This document shows positions 46,330 through 55,773 of a stretch of DNA of 64,000 nucleotides, one piece after another. This DNA is from Nonomuraea sp. PA05 (GTDB lineage: Bacteria > Actinomycetota > Actinomycetes > Streptosporangiales > Streptosporangiaceae). Every line of letters begins with the position of its first letter. Position 1 is the stretch's first letter. The notes under the pieces are model-generated. The model worked only from the letters and a program-made list of their open reading frames with translations, ran no database searches and was not told where the DNA came from. The position numbers were made by a program, and so were the translations under genes. The stretch spans positions 344,661 through 408,660 of the forward strand of contig NZ_VSEY01000004.1 in NCBI RefSeq assembly GCF_008086045.1, in the 5' to 3' direction.

Positions 46330-46882
46330 GCGGCCACGCCCCTTCCGGAATGCGGCAGAGCAGCCCCGGCGTGGCGAACCAGCTGTTGTCGATGAATCTG
46401 CCGGTCTTGTATGCCAGAGCGGCCAGGTAGAAGTTCATTTCTTGGGCGAGGTCGGAGGAGCCTATGAGGCCCGCCCCCTCCCGCCTGGGGCGGTCCCAGT
46501 GCTCTGCGGGGAGGTCCTGCCACTCACCTGCGTTGACATAGGCCTGTTCGCTGATCTCGCCCGCGTAGTAGAGCAGGTGGTAGGCCCGGCCACCGGGCTG
46601 TGGGAGCGAGTCGAGGGCCCGCCACGGAAACAATCCGGACACGGTGAACATCGTGACCCAGCCGGGGCTCTGCCCGGCCACCCACACGAGGTTTTCTTCT
46701 GAGTAGTCGCGAAACCAGCGCCGCGCCTGGGTGAGGTCACAGGCGAGCATCTCCTCTTCCACTCGCAGCGCGGTGGCCACCGCGCGGTAGTCGGGTGCCT
46801 CGGCCCACGAGCACTCGAACCTGCCCGCCAGACCCCGCTCCTCGAAATACGACCATTGGTCTAATTTGTTGCGATTTGTCAC
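46322..46882 (-). CDS. Hypothetical protein, first of two paralogous partners of the DNase toxin
   Basis: The 186-residue protein begins MTNRNKLDQWSYFEERGLAG and contains WVTMFTVSGLFPWRALDSL and GEWQDLPAEHWD. It starts 75 bases after the NucA/NucB-like frame and overlaps its paralogue by eight bases, so translation is coupled. No signal peptide, so a cytosolic immunity role against the upstream nuclease is the best guess. The family is not recognised. Confidence 0.75.
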   Translation of the reverse strand: MTNRNKLDQWSYFEERGLAGRFECSWAEAPDYRAVATALRVEEEMLACDLTQARRWFRDYSEENLVWVAGQSPGWVTMFTVSGLFPWRALDSLPQPGGRAYHLLYYAGEISEQAYVNAGEWQDLPAEHWDRPRREGAGLIGSSDLAQEMNFYLAALAYKTGRFIDNSWFATPGLLCRIPEGAWPRE

Positions 46883-46957
46883 GATGCTCCGGTTTCGAGG
46901 ATCGTATGACCGAAGTGGCCGCCAGACTGGCCGACGGCCACCTGCAGAATGATATCG

Positions 46958-47683
46958 CTATGGAATGATCTCGTACCAGAAGCTGTCGCCAGCTAGCAGG
47001 CGCTGGGTGTTAGTCCAATTCCCAACTGTGCCACCGTGGGACTGGTTCTGGGTCCCCGAAATGGCCTTGATGGAAAAATGTCCCTTCGCAGACGCGGCAC
47101 CCTGCGTGGTTGACGCCCAGGGGAATTCATCGCAGTTGACAGTCCTCGATGTAGGCCGAGGGGCAGCCCTGTAGACCTCCTCCCAATAGTACTTGCACCA
47201 GCTGTTGGTGTACCACTTACCCTCTGCTTGGAACAGGCCGCTGGGTGGATAGTCCTTTGGATTGAGACTGAACACCTTCCGGTTTTTCAGTTCCTGATCT
47301 TCCGTCGCCTTGGTGAAGGGTTTGCCCGCCTCCACATCACGGGAAGCCAGCCAGTCTCCTCGCATCACCTTCGCTTTCACATTCCCAAGCGGGCCCTTGA
47401 GCGGAGGGTTCAGCGGATCGCTGTAGTTCGCCCCGTCGCGTAGTGGCGGAAATGTTCCTTTGTTCGTCGCCTGGTTCCGAGCTTCCTTGATGTGGGTGAT
47501 GACTTCGGTGAAATTGGTGTCCCGGGATTCCTTCATGGAGAAGATTCGTTTCACCAGCGGATGGATGCAGCCGCCTTTGTACCCGGTGGGGTCGTGTGGG
47601 GCGGCGACAGCCCTTGTGGTCTCTGCCGTTTGTGACGCGCCCAGGTGTATCCAGTCGCAGCGTACGTGCGGGATGTAGGGCAC
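46958..47683 (-). CDS. NucA/NucB-type deoxyribonuclease domain, C-terminal part of a split toxin gene
   Basis: The 241 codons from GTG 47683 contain GGCIHPLVKRIFSM and, at the C-terminus, NCDEFPWASTTQGAASAKGH, then VGNWTNTQRLLAGDSFWYEI. The CDE(F/Y)P(W/F)AST block is the active-site signature of NucA/NucB nucleases of secreted actinobacterial toxins. The frame is identical in phase with the upstream frame ending at 47723; only one TGA separates them. The GTG has an AGGA only two bases upstream, so independent translation is doubtful. Two paralogous immunity-like genes follow. Confidence 0.75.
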   Translation of the reverse strand: MPYIPHVRCDWIHLGASQTAETTRAVAAPHDPTGYKGGCIHPLVKRIFSMKESRDTNFTEVITHIKEARNQATNKGTFPPLRDGANYSDPLNPPLKGPLGNVKAKVMRGDWLASRDVEAGKPFTKATEDQELKNRKVFSLNPKDYPPSGLFQAEGKWYTNSWCKYYWEEVYRAAPRPTSRTVNCDEFPWASTTQGAASAKGHFSIKAISGTQNQSHGGTVGNWTNTQRLLAGDSFWYEIIP

Positions 47684-47722
47684 TTCCTGTGGGTCGTTGT
47701 CGGACGGATCACCGCCGCCGAT

Positions 47723-48399
47723 TCACTTGCCCTTCACCTGGCCCGAGCTGTTGTCATAGGCGATCTGGTTCCAGAGCCTGAGCGGCTTGAGCGCCCATTC
47801 CTTGTGAACGTCGCGCAGGATCGGGCGGAACGTGCAGACGTCGATCCGGTCGTTGTCGGTGTCGCCCATGACATAGCGGAAGTAGTCGTCGCCGTCCGCC
47901 TTCCATTTGGCGATGGTGTCGTCGCGATCGACGTCGGTTCCGGCGGTAGGAGCGCATGTGGAGCCCGCCTCACCGCTCGGCGTGACCTCAAGTTCCAGAA
48001 TCCGCTGGTTCTCCTCGTTGGTGGCAGAGTTTCCGTCGTAGGCGGTGATCTCGCCGATGCGGGTCCACACCGAGATCTCCTGAGGTCGGTAACCACCACC
48101 TCCCACCACATGTTCACCGTCGGCGGTGCCGAGATACGTATTGATCGCCACCGACCCCGGCAGTTCCCCACCCTCGACACACTGCCCTTCCACGAGAGCT
48201 CGCGCGGTCTCCCCGTCCCCTACTGCGCCCGCTCGCGTACAACCCGCACTTCCGCGCGAGGCGGGATTTGCACCACCGTGATCGCATCGACCCAACGAAG
48301 GAGACTGCTTGGTCGTTTTCGCCTGTACAGCATGCGGCGCCCTGTTGACCGCGAAAGTGGCGCGGGTGGCGCTCCCCGACCACTCCAGCCAGAAGCACG
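47723..48399 (-). pseudogene. N-terminal part of the secreted DNase toxin, disrupted by a frameshift and a TGA
   Basis: The frame carries SATRATFAVNRAPHAVQAKT, GSVAINTYLGTADGEHVVGG, EISVWTRIGEITAYDGNSA and WALKPLRLWNQIAYDNSSGQ, then VKGK and a TGA at 47723-47725. The next codons continue in the same phase into the NucA/NucB frame. At the 5' end a signal-peptide-like MAVLLAGVVG lies in a different phase, so a second disruption sits near 48390. The original gene was probably one secreted protein of ~480 residues. Confidence 0.6.
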
Positions 48400-48674
48400 G
48401 CCATGACCTGCTCCCCCATCTGCTGGAGCCAGGAACATACGCCGTGGCCCCCGGAAACGGCGAAGCCTGACACCCATGGGAACCCGAGCCCGGATGTCGA
48501 GCTTCGTCTGACCAGCGCCCTTCGACTGTCATTGAGCTGAGCCGGGCATCATGGACGAGCGTGCCCGTTGTCTCTTCGCTCTTCGTGATCGCGCTGTACG
48601 GGCCGCTATGAAGAGCATCGACAAAGCGGAGTCGGCCTGGGATGAATTCGATCAAAGCGATGACGCAAAAGAGT

Positions 48675-48732
48675 GAAACCCGAGTGAACGCGTCCTCGGC
48701 TCCGCACACATGGACGCCTTCACTCGGGTTTC
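48675..48732 (-). terminator. Long hairpin terminator behind the RHS toxin/immunity pair
   Basis: GAAACCCGAGTGAA (48675-48688) pairs perfectly with TTCACTCGGGTTTC (48719-48732). The inner GCGTCC/GGACGC (48690-48695 and 48712-48717) extend the stem to 20 bp with one mismatch. It begins six bases after the immunity-gene stop, in the direction of transcription. The rest of 48400-48674 has no supported gene. Confidence 0.8.
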
Positions 48733-48737
48733 GACCC

Positions 48738-49091
48738 TTATGGAACTATCGCCTGTCTCAGTAGCCGCCCGACTTTGACGAGGTCGTCAATATAGGTGAC
48801 CAGTCCCGCTACAGCAGGAACGTCTTCCGAAGCACGTGCCGGAGTTCGCGCCAATTCGGCCTTGATCCGTGCCAGCCGATCCATCGTGTCATCCACGTTC
48901 CGCAGATCGGCGACCTCTATCTGGCGTTTGACCGCAGCGGTCGCCATCGCCCCGACACGGGGATCGAGAATCAGCAACTCTGTCACCAGGTCGCTGAACT
49001 CTACGCCTTGGGGCAGCTCCGGGAACGGGCGTTTGACGAAGGACTCGAACTCTGGTCGAGCCCGGTTGATCCGCTCCTGGTCAATCGGCAT
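48738..49091 (-). CDS. Probable immunity protein of the large RHS toxin
   Basis: The 117-residue protein (MPIDQERINRARPEFESFVK, later LVTYIDDLVKVGRLLRQAIV) is helical and cytosolic. Its ATG overlaps the last 11 bases of the RHS toxin gene, the tight coupling typical of toxin-immunity pairs, and a strong terminator follows. The family is not recognised. Confidence 0.8.
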   Translation of the reverse strand: MPIDQERINRARPEFESFVKRPFPELPQGVEFSDLVTELLILDPRVGAMATAAVKRQIEVADLRNVDDTMDRLARIKAELARTPARASEDVPAVAGLVTYIDDLVKVGRLLRQAIVP

Positions 49092-52000
49092 AAGTAACGA
49101 TCTTTCCGCTCTTCGTGTAGATACCGAACGTCTTCCCGACCTTTATCCTCCACCCTTCCTCGCCGTTGTCGAGCTGCACTTTTTCACGTTCTTTCTTGGG
49201 AGTACGCGCCCACAGGGACTTGGCTTCCCGCGTGTAGTCTGCGAGCGTCCGGCCCTTCCCGTGCTTGTCCAAGTGATACCGGACCGAGCCGTAGAGTGCT
49301 CCGTCCTTGTCGGAGAACGTGGTGTTGTACCAGTTTCCCAGGGACTTCGCGTCGTCCTCGGTGAATCCGTAGCATCCCGGATCGATGTCGATGTTGTGGA
49401 CGAGGACGCCGACGCCGCTCGCGGCCACATGGTAGGTGTGGTTGTCGGCGATCGTCAGGTTGTACACACGCTGACGACTGGTCGTCCACTTCGCCAGGCC
49501 AACTATCCTGACGCTCCCACCGCTGGCCGTCCGCAACAGCGAGCCCGGCTCGAGCCTGGTCGCTGCGACCCAATCTCGCTGGGACTCGACCCAGAAGGGA
49601 TGCTCGTCGGTGGCAACGATAACGCCTTCCGCATCTCCCTTGTCACCGTCGATGTCCACGGTCACCTGGACGAGGTTCTTGGCGCCCCCACCCGTGATCA
49701 TTTCCACGACCGGCTTGGCCTCGACCTTGCCGGTATCCGGGTCGGCGGCCAGGACCTTGTCCCCCACGTCGACCTGTTCGATGGGTTTCTGGGTTCCGTC
49801 CGCCATGACGACCGCAGTACCTGGGGCGAAACTGTTCCGTCCACATACCGCCGCGAGAGCCTTACGGGCGCTTTCTCGTGCTCGTCCTGCGATCTTAAGT
49901 TTGTCCTTGGCGGCGAGCCAGTTCTTGAAGGCGCTGATGGCGTCGCCGGCGTGTTTCCAGATGGCCTTTCCAAGTTCGTAGGCCTTCTTCCACTTCCAAG
50001 GCAAGGCGTATTTCGCGGCCAACTTGCCCGCGAGACCACCGGCGAGTGAGCCGAGAATGTTCAGCGCGGTTTCTCCGCACGCGCTCAGATCACCACTGGT
50101 GAAGCATTTGATGCCCGCGGTGATGCCGAGTTCGTCGGCGGCGATCTTCGCCAGTGACATGACTGCGTTGAGCAGGAGCTTGAGCTGACGATCCACCTCC
50201 GATTGGGCCGCCTTGGCATCCGCTTCCGCCTGCTGCTTCCGCGCCATCTTGCAGGCCGCGCTCTTCGGCTTGGCGCAGGGGTCGGCAGGCCGGGCATCGT
50301 CGATGACTTTCAGCCCCGTGGGATCGGATGCGCCGAGGGGATTGTTTCCCGCATAGGAGTACGGGTTCGTCCATTGTGGCTTTGACAAGTCCAGAAGCGG
50401 GTCGGTGGAGACGAACCTCCCTATGGACGGGTCATAGTAGCGAGCGGAGAGGTAGCTCAGGCCGGTCGAGGAGTCCTCGGTCTTGCCGAGGAAGCCGCGG
50501 TCGGTGAAGGGCAGGTCGTCGTTGCCGCGGCGCTGGCCGTACGGGAGGTATCGTTCGCGGGTCACCTTGCCGGTGGCGTCGTCGATGGCCAGTTGCGTGG
50601 AGCCGTGCAAGCCGGAGGCCATCCACTTCACGCCGGCGCTGGTGCGCATGGCCACGACGGCACCATCTGGTCCGGTGTAGTAGCGGGTGGCCCTTACTCC
50701 GGCTGCGGTGGCCTGGATCTCCATGGATCCGAGGTAGAGGGTGGTGGTGCCGCCAGGGTCGCGGCGGATGAGCCGTTCGCCCTCGGTGTCATAGACCATG
50801 GAGGTTTCCTGGCCGTCAACGACGGCCTTGTCCATTTCGCCGAGGGCGTTCCAGGTGAAGGTGGTCTGCTTGTTCTCGACGGTGCGGGCGACCATCTGCC
50901 CGGCGTTGTCGTAGCCGTAGGTGTCGACACGGCCTGGCCTGGTGATGGAGGTGACTGCGTTCGGGCGGACGGCGGACGCCCCGGCGGCCGGGTACGCGTA
51001 AGTGGCAGCGGTGCCGTTATCGGTGAGACTGATGAGATTGCCGACCGCGTCGTAGGCGAAGGACTGACTGTAAGGGTCGAGGCCCTGGCCATCGGATCCT
51101 GCCGTACAGGTGGAGCTGGTAGTGGTGTAGGCGGTGCTGAGGCGGTTCAATCCGTCGTAGGTGAAACATTCGGACTGGCCAGGGGCGGTGCTGGCAGCGG
51201 AGGCGGCATCGAGAATGCGGGTGATGTCGCCGTTGGCGTTGTAGGTGAGCTCGTCGTCCTGGGCGAGCTGGGTTCCGGTGGTGGTGGTCAGACGGTTGAG
51301 CCAGCCCGTCCCCTCGTCCCAAGTGAAGGTTCGTTTGACCTGGGCATTGGCGCCATAGCTACGTTCGTTGAGCCGCGCGGTGGAGGAATAGGTAGTGTTC
51401 TTGATGTATGTGGTGCCGCCGCTGTAGTTCGAGCTCAGGCTCTGCGCGAGGCCGAGTTCACTGTAGGTCAGGGTGAGCGTCTCAGCGGCCAGGTCGCCCT
51501 TGCCTGGCGAACCTTGTTCGATCAGGTTGTCGGCATGGTCGTACGCTGCGGTGAAGGCGTACTCGCCGGCCAGGACTCCTTCGGTCGCGGGGATGGTGAC
51601 CTTGGTGGCGGTGGCCCGGTAGGCGTCGTCGTAGGCAGTGATCGCGTCGCTGTAGGCGCTGCCGCCGACGTACCGGGTGGCCGTGCTCAGGTAGCCCTTC
51701 ACCGGGCTGTCGTAAGTCCATTCGGCCAGCTTGTTACCGGTCTGCGGCTCGCCAGCCCACTGGCTGCTCCTGCGCCCGAGTTCGTCATAGACGGTGGACA
51801 CCTTGGTACCGTTGCCGTCCACCGACCACAGCGGTCTGCCGGCCGCATCGTACCCGTAGCTGGAGCTCCCCGCGTCGGGGTCGGTGGCCGCGGTGCGGCG
51901 GCCCAGCCAGTCGAAGGTGAAGGTCCGGACGTTACCACTGGCGTCGATGATCTTCGTCAGATTGCCTGCGGCGTTGTAGGTGTAGGTGGTGTCGTGGTGA

Positions 52001-55000
52001 GTAGCGGCCTCCTTCCATTCCTCGGTCTTGATCGTGCGGTCGAAGACGTCGGAAACGGTGGCCGTCTTGCCGCCGACCGGCGGGGTTACTTCGATGCGAT
52101 CAAGGCCGGGGTAGGCGGTGGTGGTGCGGCGGAATTCGGCGGCCTGGCGGTAGTCGATGACCGCGGTCGGGCGTTCCATGCTGTCGTAGACGGTCTTGGT
52201 CCATGACGGCAGGGAGGTGAGTACGGGGTTGAGCAGGCCGCTGCCGGGTGCGTTGCCGTTGTGGGCAGGCTGGGAAGTGGCGGCGGTCAGCCCGCGGGAG
52301 TCGTAGGTGGTGACGGTGACGACCCTGCCAGCGGTGGGAGAGGCGGTCTGCTCTTCCCTGGTACGGCCGAGCCCATCGTCGTAGCTGTACGACGTGAGGT
52401 AGGTAGTGCCGCGCAGCAGGCGACGCAGCGTGGTCTTGGCCGGGGCGGTGGGCTGGCCAAGATTGCCGTCGAAGGGGATGTCGTAGACCACGGTGGCCGT
52501 CGGCGTGCCGGCACTGCGTGGCTGACCGGGCTCCCAAAGAGCTACGGCTCGGCCGAGGGCGTCATAGTCGATCTCCGTGGCCTTACCATTGGCATCGACC
52601 AGCTTGGTGGGCAGGCCGTTGCGGTGGGAGGAGAACGTGGTGACGGCATGGCCCAGAGGATTGGTGACCTTGGCACCCTGGTGGGGCCAGCCGACAGCCG
52701 GGGTGTAGGTCGTGGTGGTGACCTTGCCCATGGCATCGGTCGCGGTCAGCAAGCGACCGTAGTCGTCGAAGGTGTTCTTCGTGGTGGAGATGGTGGTGGC
52801 ACTGGCGTAGGAGCGAGTCTCGGTGACGTTGCCGTCGCTGGGGGTGTTGCTGGCGGGGTCGGTGCCGCCGTCGTACAGGGTGATGGTCTTGCCTAGTACG
52901 GTGCCGCTGGTGCAGCTGTCGCCGGAGCGTTTCTCCACCGTGGCGGGCAGGCTGGTGATGCCGTTGGCCGGGTTACGGGCGTAGGTGGTGCTGGTGCAGG
53001 TGTTGTCGGTGGTGACGGCGGTGTCGCCGTAGTCGTTGACCGTGGTGGGCTGGCCGTCACCGTTGTAGGCGGTGCGCTGGTCGCTCCAGCGCCAGGCGCT
53101 GCCGGTGACCAGCTCGCGGGTGCGTTCGCGGGTGCGGTGCACGAAGGCCGGATCCAGGACGCCGGGGCCGGTACCGGTGGCGGCGACCTGGTACTCGTAG
53201 CGGGTGGACTCGGCCTCGGTGTAGGCGCGCGGATCGGTGGCGGTCAGCTTCCAGGTCTGTTCCTGCAGGAGCTGGCCTTGCAGGGCGCGGGAGTCGGTGG
53301 CGGTGGTGCCTTCGAAGGTGGTGATGGTGGCGCCATCGATGCCGCGGTAGAAGGTGTCGGAGGTGACGGTGTAGCCGTTCGGATCCGAGCCGGAGCCGCG
53401 GGTGGTGCGGACGGTGCTGTAGCCGCGCCAGTCGCTGCCGCCGGGTGCAAGATCGGGCTGGGCGTAGGCGACCGGGTTGGTCCAGCGCGGGGCGCCGAGG
53501 TAGTCGTAGCTGGTGACCATGTCGGGCGAGCCTGCGACCAGGTCACGTTCGACGACCTTCAAGGCGAGTTGTTTGAAGAAGCGGCCCCAGTTTTCCTGGC
53601 CGGTCTCCTCGTTGTAGAAGTAGTCGACCTTGTAGCAGTCGCCGGTGGCGTCGGGTAAGTAGCTGGTGCCGTCGCGGCCCTTACCACCGCCGCACGGGTC
53701 GGCCTGGCCGTAGGTCACCTCGATCCGGCCGCCCATGCCGTTGCCGATCCCGGCCACCCGGGGCACCATGCGCCAGGACAGGAAGTCGGTCCAGTCCGAC
53801 CAGTTGTCGTACTCCATCTTGCCCGCGACCATGGCGGCGTCGAAGCTGACCGGCGGCAGCTTCTGCGCGCTCGTGCCGGCCAGGCCGGTCTGCTGCACGC
53901 TGTCCAGCCACAGCACCGGGTCATAGGCCGGGCCGAAGTCGGTGCGGGTGTAGATCCACCGGTAGCGGAAATCGGTGCGGGTGTCCGGCTCCCACACCCC
54001 TGAGGCAGGGTTCTTGGACTCGGTGAGGATCGAGTCGAGCTTGCGGGTGGAGTAGAACGCGACCGCATCGTTGGTCGTACAGGACGGGCCGCAGGTCAGG
54101 TCGGTCGGCACGTCCAGGCCGCCGCGGTCGGAGGTGGTGAACGTCATCCGCGAGGTCGGCGTGCTACCGGCCACCTGGGTGTTGTGGCCGTAGCTGATCT
54201 GCTTGAGGAAACCGCCCCGGTCATACGGCAACGGCACGTAGACCTCGGAGACACAGTCGGGCATGCAGAAGTAGTTGGTCTCGCGCTCGTAGGTGTAGTC
54301 GATGACGTTCTCGTTGGCGTCGATCGACTGGTCCAGGTTCCACCGCCACACACCGGTGCAGGTCGGCGGGATCATGTCGTTGAAGTACCGGTCGGCGCAC
54401 GGCTCGGCGCGCTGGTTGCCGACGTACTGCAACTGCCACTGCGCGTCCTTGTTGTAGCCGAAGCGGTGCACCTGGCCGTCGCTCGAGGTGACCTTCCAGT
54501 ACTCCAGGCCGTCCGCGCCGCCGGGGAGCTGCTCGATCTTCCAGCCGAAGTCCGGCACCGTCTTCCACAACCCGCTGGTGCGGTCCTTGACGATCGAGGC
54601 CGACCGGCCTGCCAGATTCAGCACCAGCTCCGACTGGGTGTAGTCCTTGGTGACATCGGTGGCCAGCTCGTCGGGCGACTCCCAGCAGACGGCCGAACCG
54701 TAGGGGCCGTCCTCGTCGGCGTGCCAGATCAGCGCGGCGTCGCCGGCGTACTCGGTCCAGGCGGTGCACCGGCGGTACTTGCGCTCGATGAACCCGGCCG
54801 ACAGATTCCAGCCGACACCGACCACGCCGGACTGGTTGTTGGTCCAATGGCCCTCGCCGTCCACTGAGGAGGCGTCGTACTGCAGCGACAGGTTCGGCCC
54901 GGTACCGACCGGCGACGGCGCCTCCGGCAGCGGATAGTCGTAGGAGAAGCCGCCACCGGACGTGCCGGCCTGCCAGGTGCCGGACGGCTTGAGATCGGTG

Positions 55001-55773
55001 GCGCCGAAGTTGCCGTCCGGGCCGGTCATCCCGGCCGCCAGCACGTACACCGACCCGGACGTGAACGCCTGCCCGGCGCGGGCATCGGCCGTCTTGACGT
55101 CCTTACCGCTCGCGCTCTTCGGCAACGTCAGCGCCGCCGCCTTACCGGAAGCCGGATCGGCGTCGAGGTCGGCCGTCAACGTGCCGGACTTGACGTCGTT
55201 GTGCGCCTTGACCGGCTGCGGGCGCACCACGCAATCGCGCGGGCGCGGCGTCGTCAGCGCACACGCCGGCAGCCGCAGCAGCTGCAGGCGGGTGGCGAAG
55301 TTACCGCCGTAGGCATCGCGGAAGCTCGCATACGAGAACTCCGCTCGCACCTTTCCAGCGCTGTCGCCGGTCAGCCGGGCGGCGAGGCCTATCCCGCCCA
55401 GCTTCTGCACGGTGTCGGCGGGCAGCGTCTCCACCTTCACCGCGCCGACCTCGGCCGCGCCTTTGACCTCGGAGAGCCGGACCGGCAGCGCACCCGCCGC
55501 GACCGCCTTCTCGCCGGGATCCACCTGCGCCGTGCCCGGCTTCGGCCACACCGGCTCCTTGCGTTCGACCTGCGGCTGGGACTCCTCCGCCCCCTTGACC
55601 GTCTTGGCCTTCGCCACCGGTCGGCCATCCACCGATGTCTCGGGATCCGGCCCGGAAACCGACGCCGCCGCCGGAAACACGAGATTGTCAGGCACCCCCA
55701 AGCCGGAGATCACTAATGCCATCGCCACCGCGATGACCAGCACCGTCGTCCGTAACCGTCGCCAGGTTCGCAT
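49081..55773 (-). CDS. RHS-repeat polymorphic toxin with pretoxin-HINT domain and C-terminal toxin
   Basis: The 2230-residue protein has a signal or anchor segment (RRLRTTVLVIAVAMALVISG). A secreted N-terminal region follows with an RHS head (SLQYDASSVDGEGHWTNNQS), then many YD repeats to about residue 1800. The RHS core ends NPYSYAGNNPLGASDPTGL near residue 1820. An alanine-rich pretoxin helical region follows. The HINT autoprotease-like domain (~1980-2127) runs from NSFAPGTAVVMADGTQKPIE to RVYNLTIADNHTYHV and GVLVHN. The last ~100 residues (VRYHLDKHGKGRTLADYTRE, ending GKTFGIYTKSGKIVTYAD) form the toxin domain, which resembles small BECR-fold RNase toxins, though the exact class is uncertain. 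The 117-aa immunity-like gene overlaps its 3' end. Confidence 0.93.
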   Translation of the reverse strand: MRTWRRLRTTVLVIAVAMALVISGLGVPDNLVFPAAASVSGPDPETSVDGRPVAKAKTVKGAEESQPQVERKEPVWPKPGTAQVDPGEKAVAAGALPVRLSEVKGAAEVGAVKVETLPADTVQKLGGIGLAARLTGDSAGKVRAEFSYASFRDAYGGNFATRLQLLRLPACALTTPRPRDCVVRPQPVKAHNDVKSGTLTADLDADPASGKAAALTLPKSASGKDVKTADARAGQAFTSGSVYVLAAGMTGPDGNFGATDLKPSGTWQAGTSGGGFSYDYPLPEAPSPVGTGPNLSLQYDASSVDGEGHWTNNQSGVVGVGWNLSAGFIERKYRRCTAWTEYAGDAALIWHADEDGPYGSAVCWESPDELATDVTKDYTQSELVLNLAGRSASIVKDRTSGLWKTVPDFGWKIEQLPGGADGLEYWKVTSSDGQVHRFGYNKDAQWQLQYVGNQRAEPCADRYFNDMIPPTCTGVWRWNLDQSIDANENVIDYTYERETNYFCMPDCVSEVYVPLPYDRGGFLKQISYGHNTQVAGSTPTSRMTFTTSDRGGLDVPTDLTCGPSCTTNDAVAFYSTRKLDSILTESKNPASGVWEPDTRTDFRYRWIYTRTDFGPAYDPVLWLDSVQQTGLAGTSAQKLPPVSFDAAMVAGKMEYDNWSDWTDFLSWRMVPRVAGIGNGMGGRIEVTYGQADPCGGGKGRDGTSYLPDATGDCYKVDYFYNEETGQENWGRFFKQLALKVVERDLVAGSPDMVTSYDYLGAPRWTNPVAYAQPDLAPGGSDWRGYSTVRTTRGSGSDPNGYTVTSDTFYRGIDGATITTFEGTTATDSRALQGQLLQEQTWKLTATDPRAYTEAESTRYEYQVAATGTGPGVLDPAFVHRTRERTRELVTGSAWRWSDQRTAYNGDGQPTTVNDYGDTAVTTDNTCTSTTYARNPANGITSLPATVEKRSGDSCTSGTVLGKTITLYDGGTDPASNTPSDGNVTETRSYASATTISTTKNTFDDYGRLLTATDAMGKVTTTTYTPAVGWPHQGAKVTNPLGHAVTTFSSHRNGLPTKLVDANGKATEIDYDALGRAVALWEPGQPRSAGTPTATVVYDIPFDGNLGQPTAPAKTTLRRLLRGTTYLTSYSYDDGLGRTREEQTASPTAGRVVTVTTYDSRGLTAATSQPAHNGNAPGSGLLNPVLTSLPSWTKTVYDSMERPTAVIDYRQAAEFRRTTTAYPGLDRIEVTPPVGGKTATVSDVFDRTIKTEEWKEAATHHDTTYTYNAAGNLTKIIDASGNVRTFTFDWLGRRTAATDPDAGSSSYGYDAAGRPLWSVDGNGTKVSTVYDELGRRSSQWAGEPQTGNKLAEWTYDSPVKGYLSTATRYVGGSAYSDAITAYDDAYRATATKVTIPATEGVLAGEYAFTAAYDHADNLIEQGSPGKGDLAAETLTLTYSELGLAQSLSSNYSGGTTYIKNTTYSSTARLNERSYGANAQVKRTFTWDEGTGWLNRLTTTTGTQLAQDDELTYNANGDITRILDAASAASTAPGQSECFTYDGLNRLSTAYTTTSSTCTAGSDGQGLDPYSQSFAYDAVGNLISLTDNGTAATYAYPAAGASAVRPNAVTSITRPGRVDTYGYDNAGQMVARTVENKQTTFTWNALGEMDKAVVDGQETSMVYDTEGERLIRRDPGGTTTLYLGSMEIQATAAGVRATRYYTGPDGAVVAMRTSAGVKWMASGLHGSTQLAIDDATGKVTRERYLPYGQRRGNDDLPFTDRGFLGKTEDSSTGLSYLSARYYDPSIGRFVSTDPLLDLSKPQWTNPYSYAGNNPLGASDPTGLKVIDDARPADPCAKPKSAACKMARKQQAEADAKAAQSEVDRQLKLLLNAVMSLAKIAADELGITAGIKCFTSGDLSACGETALNILGSLAGGLAGKLAAKYALPWKWKKAYELGKAIWKHAGDAISAFKNWLAAKDKLKIAGRARESARKALAAVCGRNSFAPGTAVVMADGTQKPIEQVDVGDKVLAADPDTGKVEAKPVVEMITGGGAKNLVQVTVDIDGDKGDAEGVIVATDEHPFWVESQRDWVAATRLEPGSLLRTASGGSVRIVGLAKWTTSRQRVYNLTIADNHTYHVAASGVGVLVHNIDIDPGCYGFTEDDAKSLGNWYNTTFSDKDGALYGSVRYHLDKHGKGRTLADYTREAKSLWARTPKKEREKVQLDNGEEGWRIKVGKTFGIYTKSGKIVTYAD

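Noticed and set aside
50593..52206. A 537-codon plus-strand frame opposite the RHS gene
   Set aside because: Glycine/valine-rich shadow of the YD repeats in the real minus-strand gene; no ribosome site or domain.
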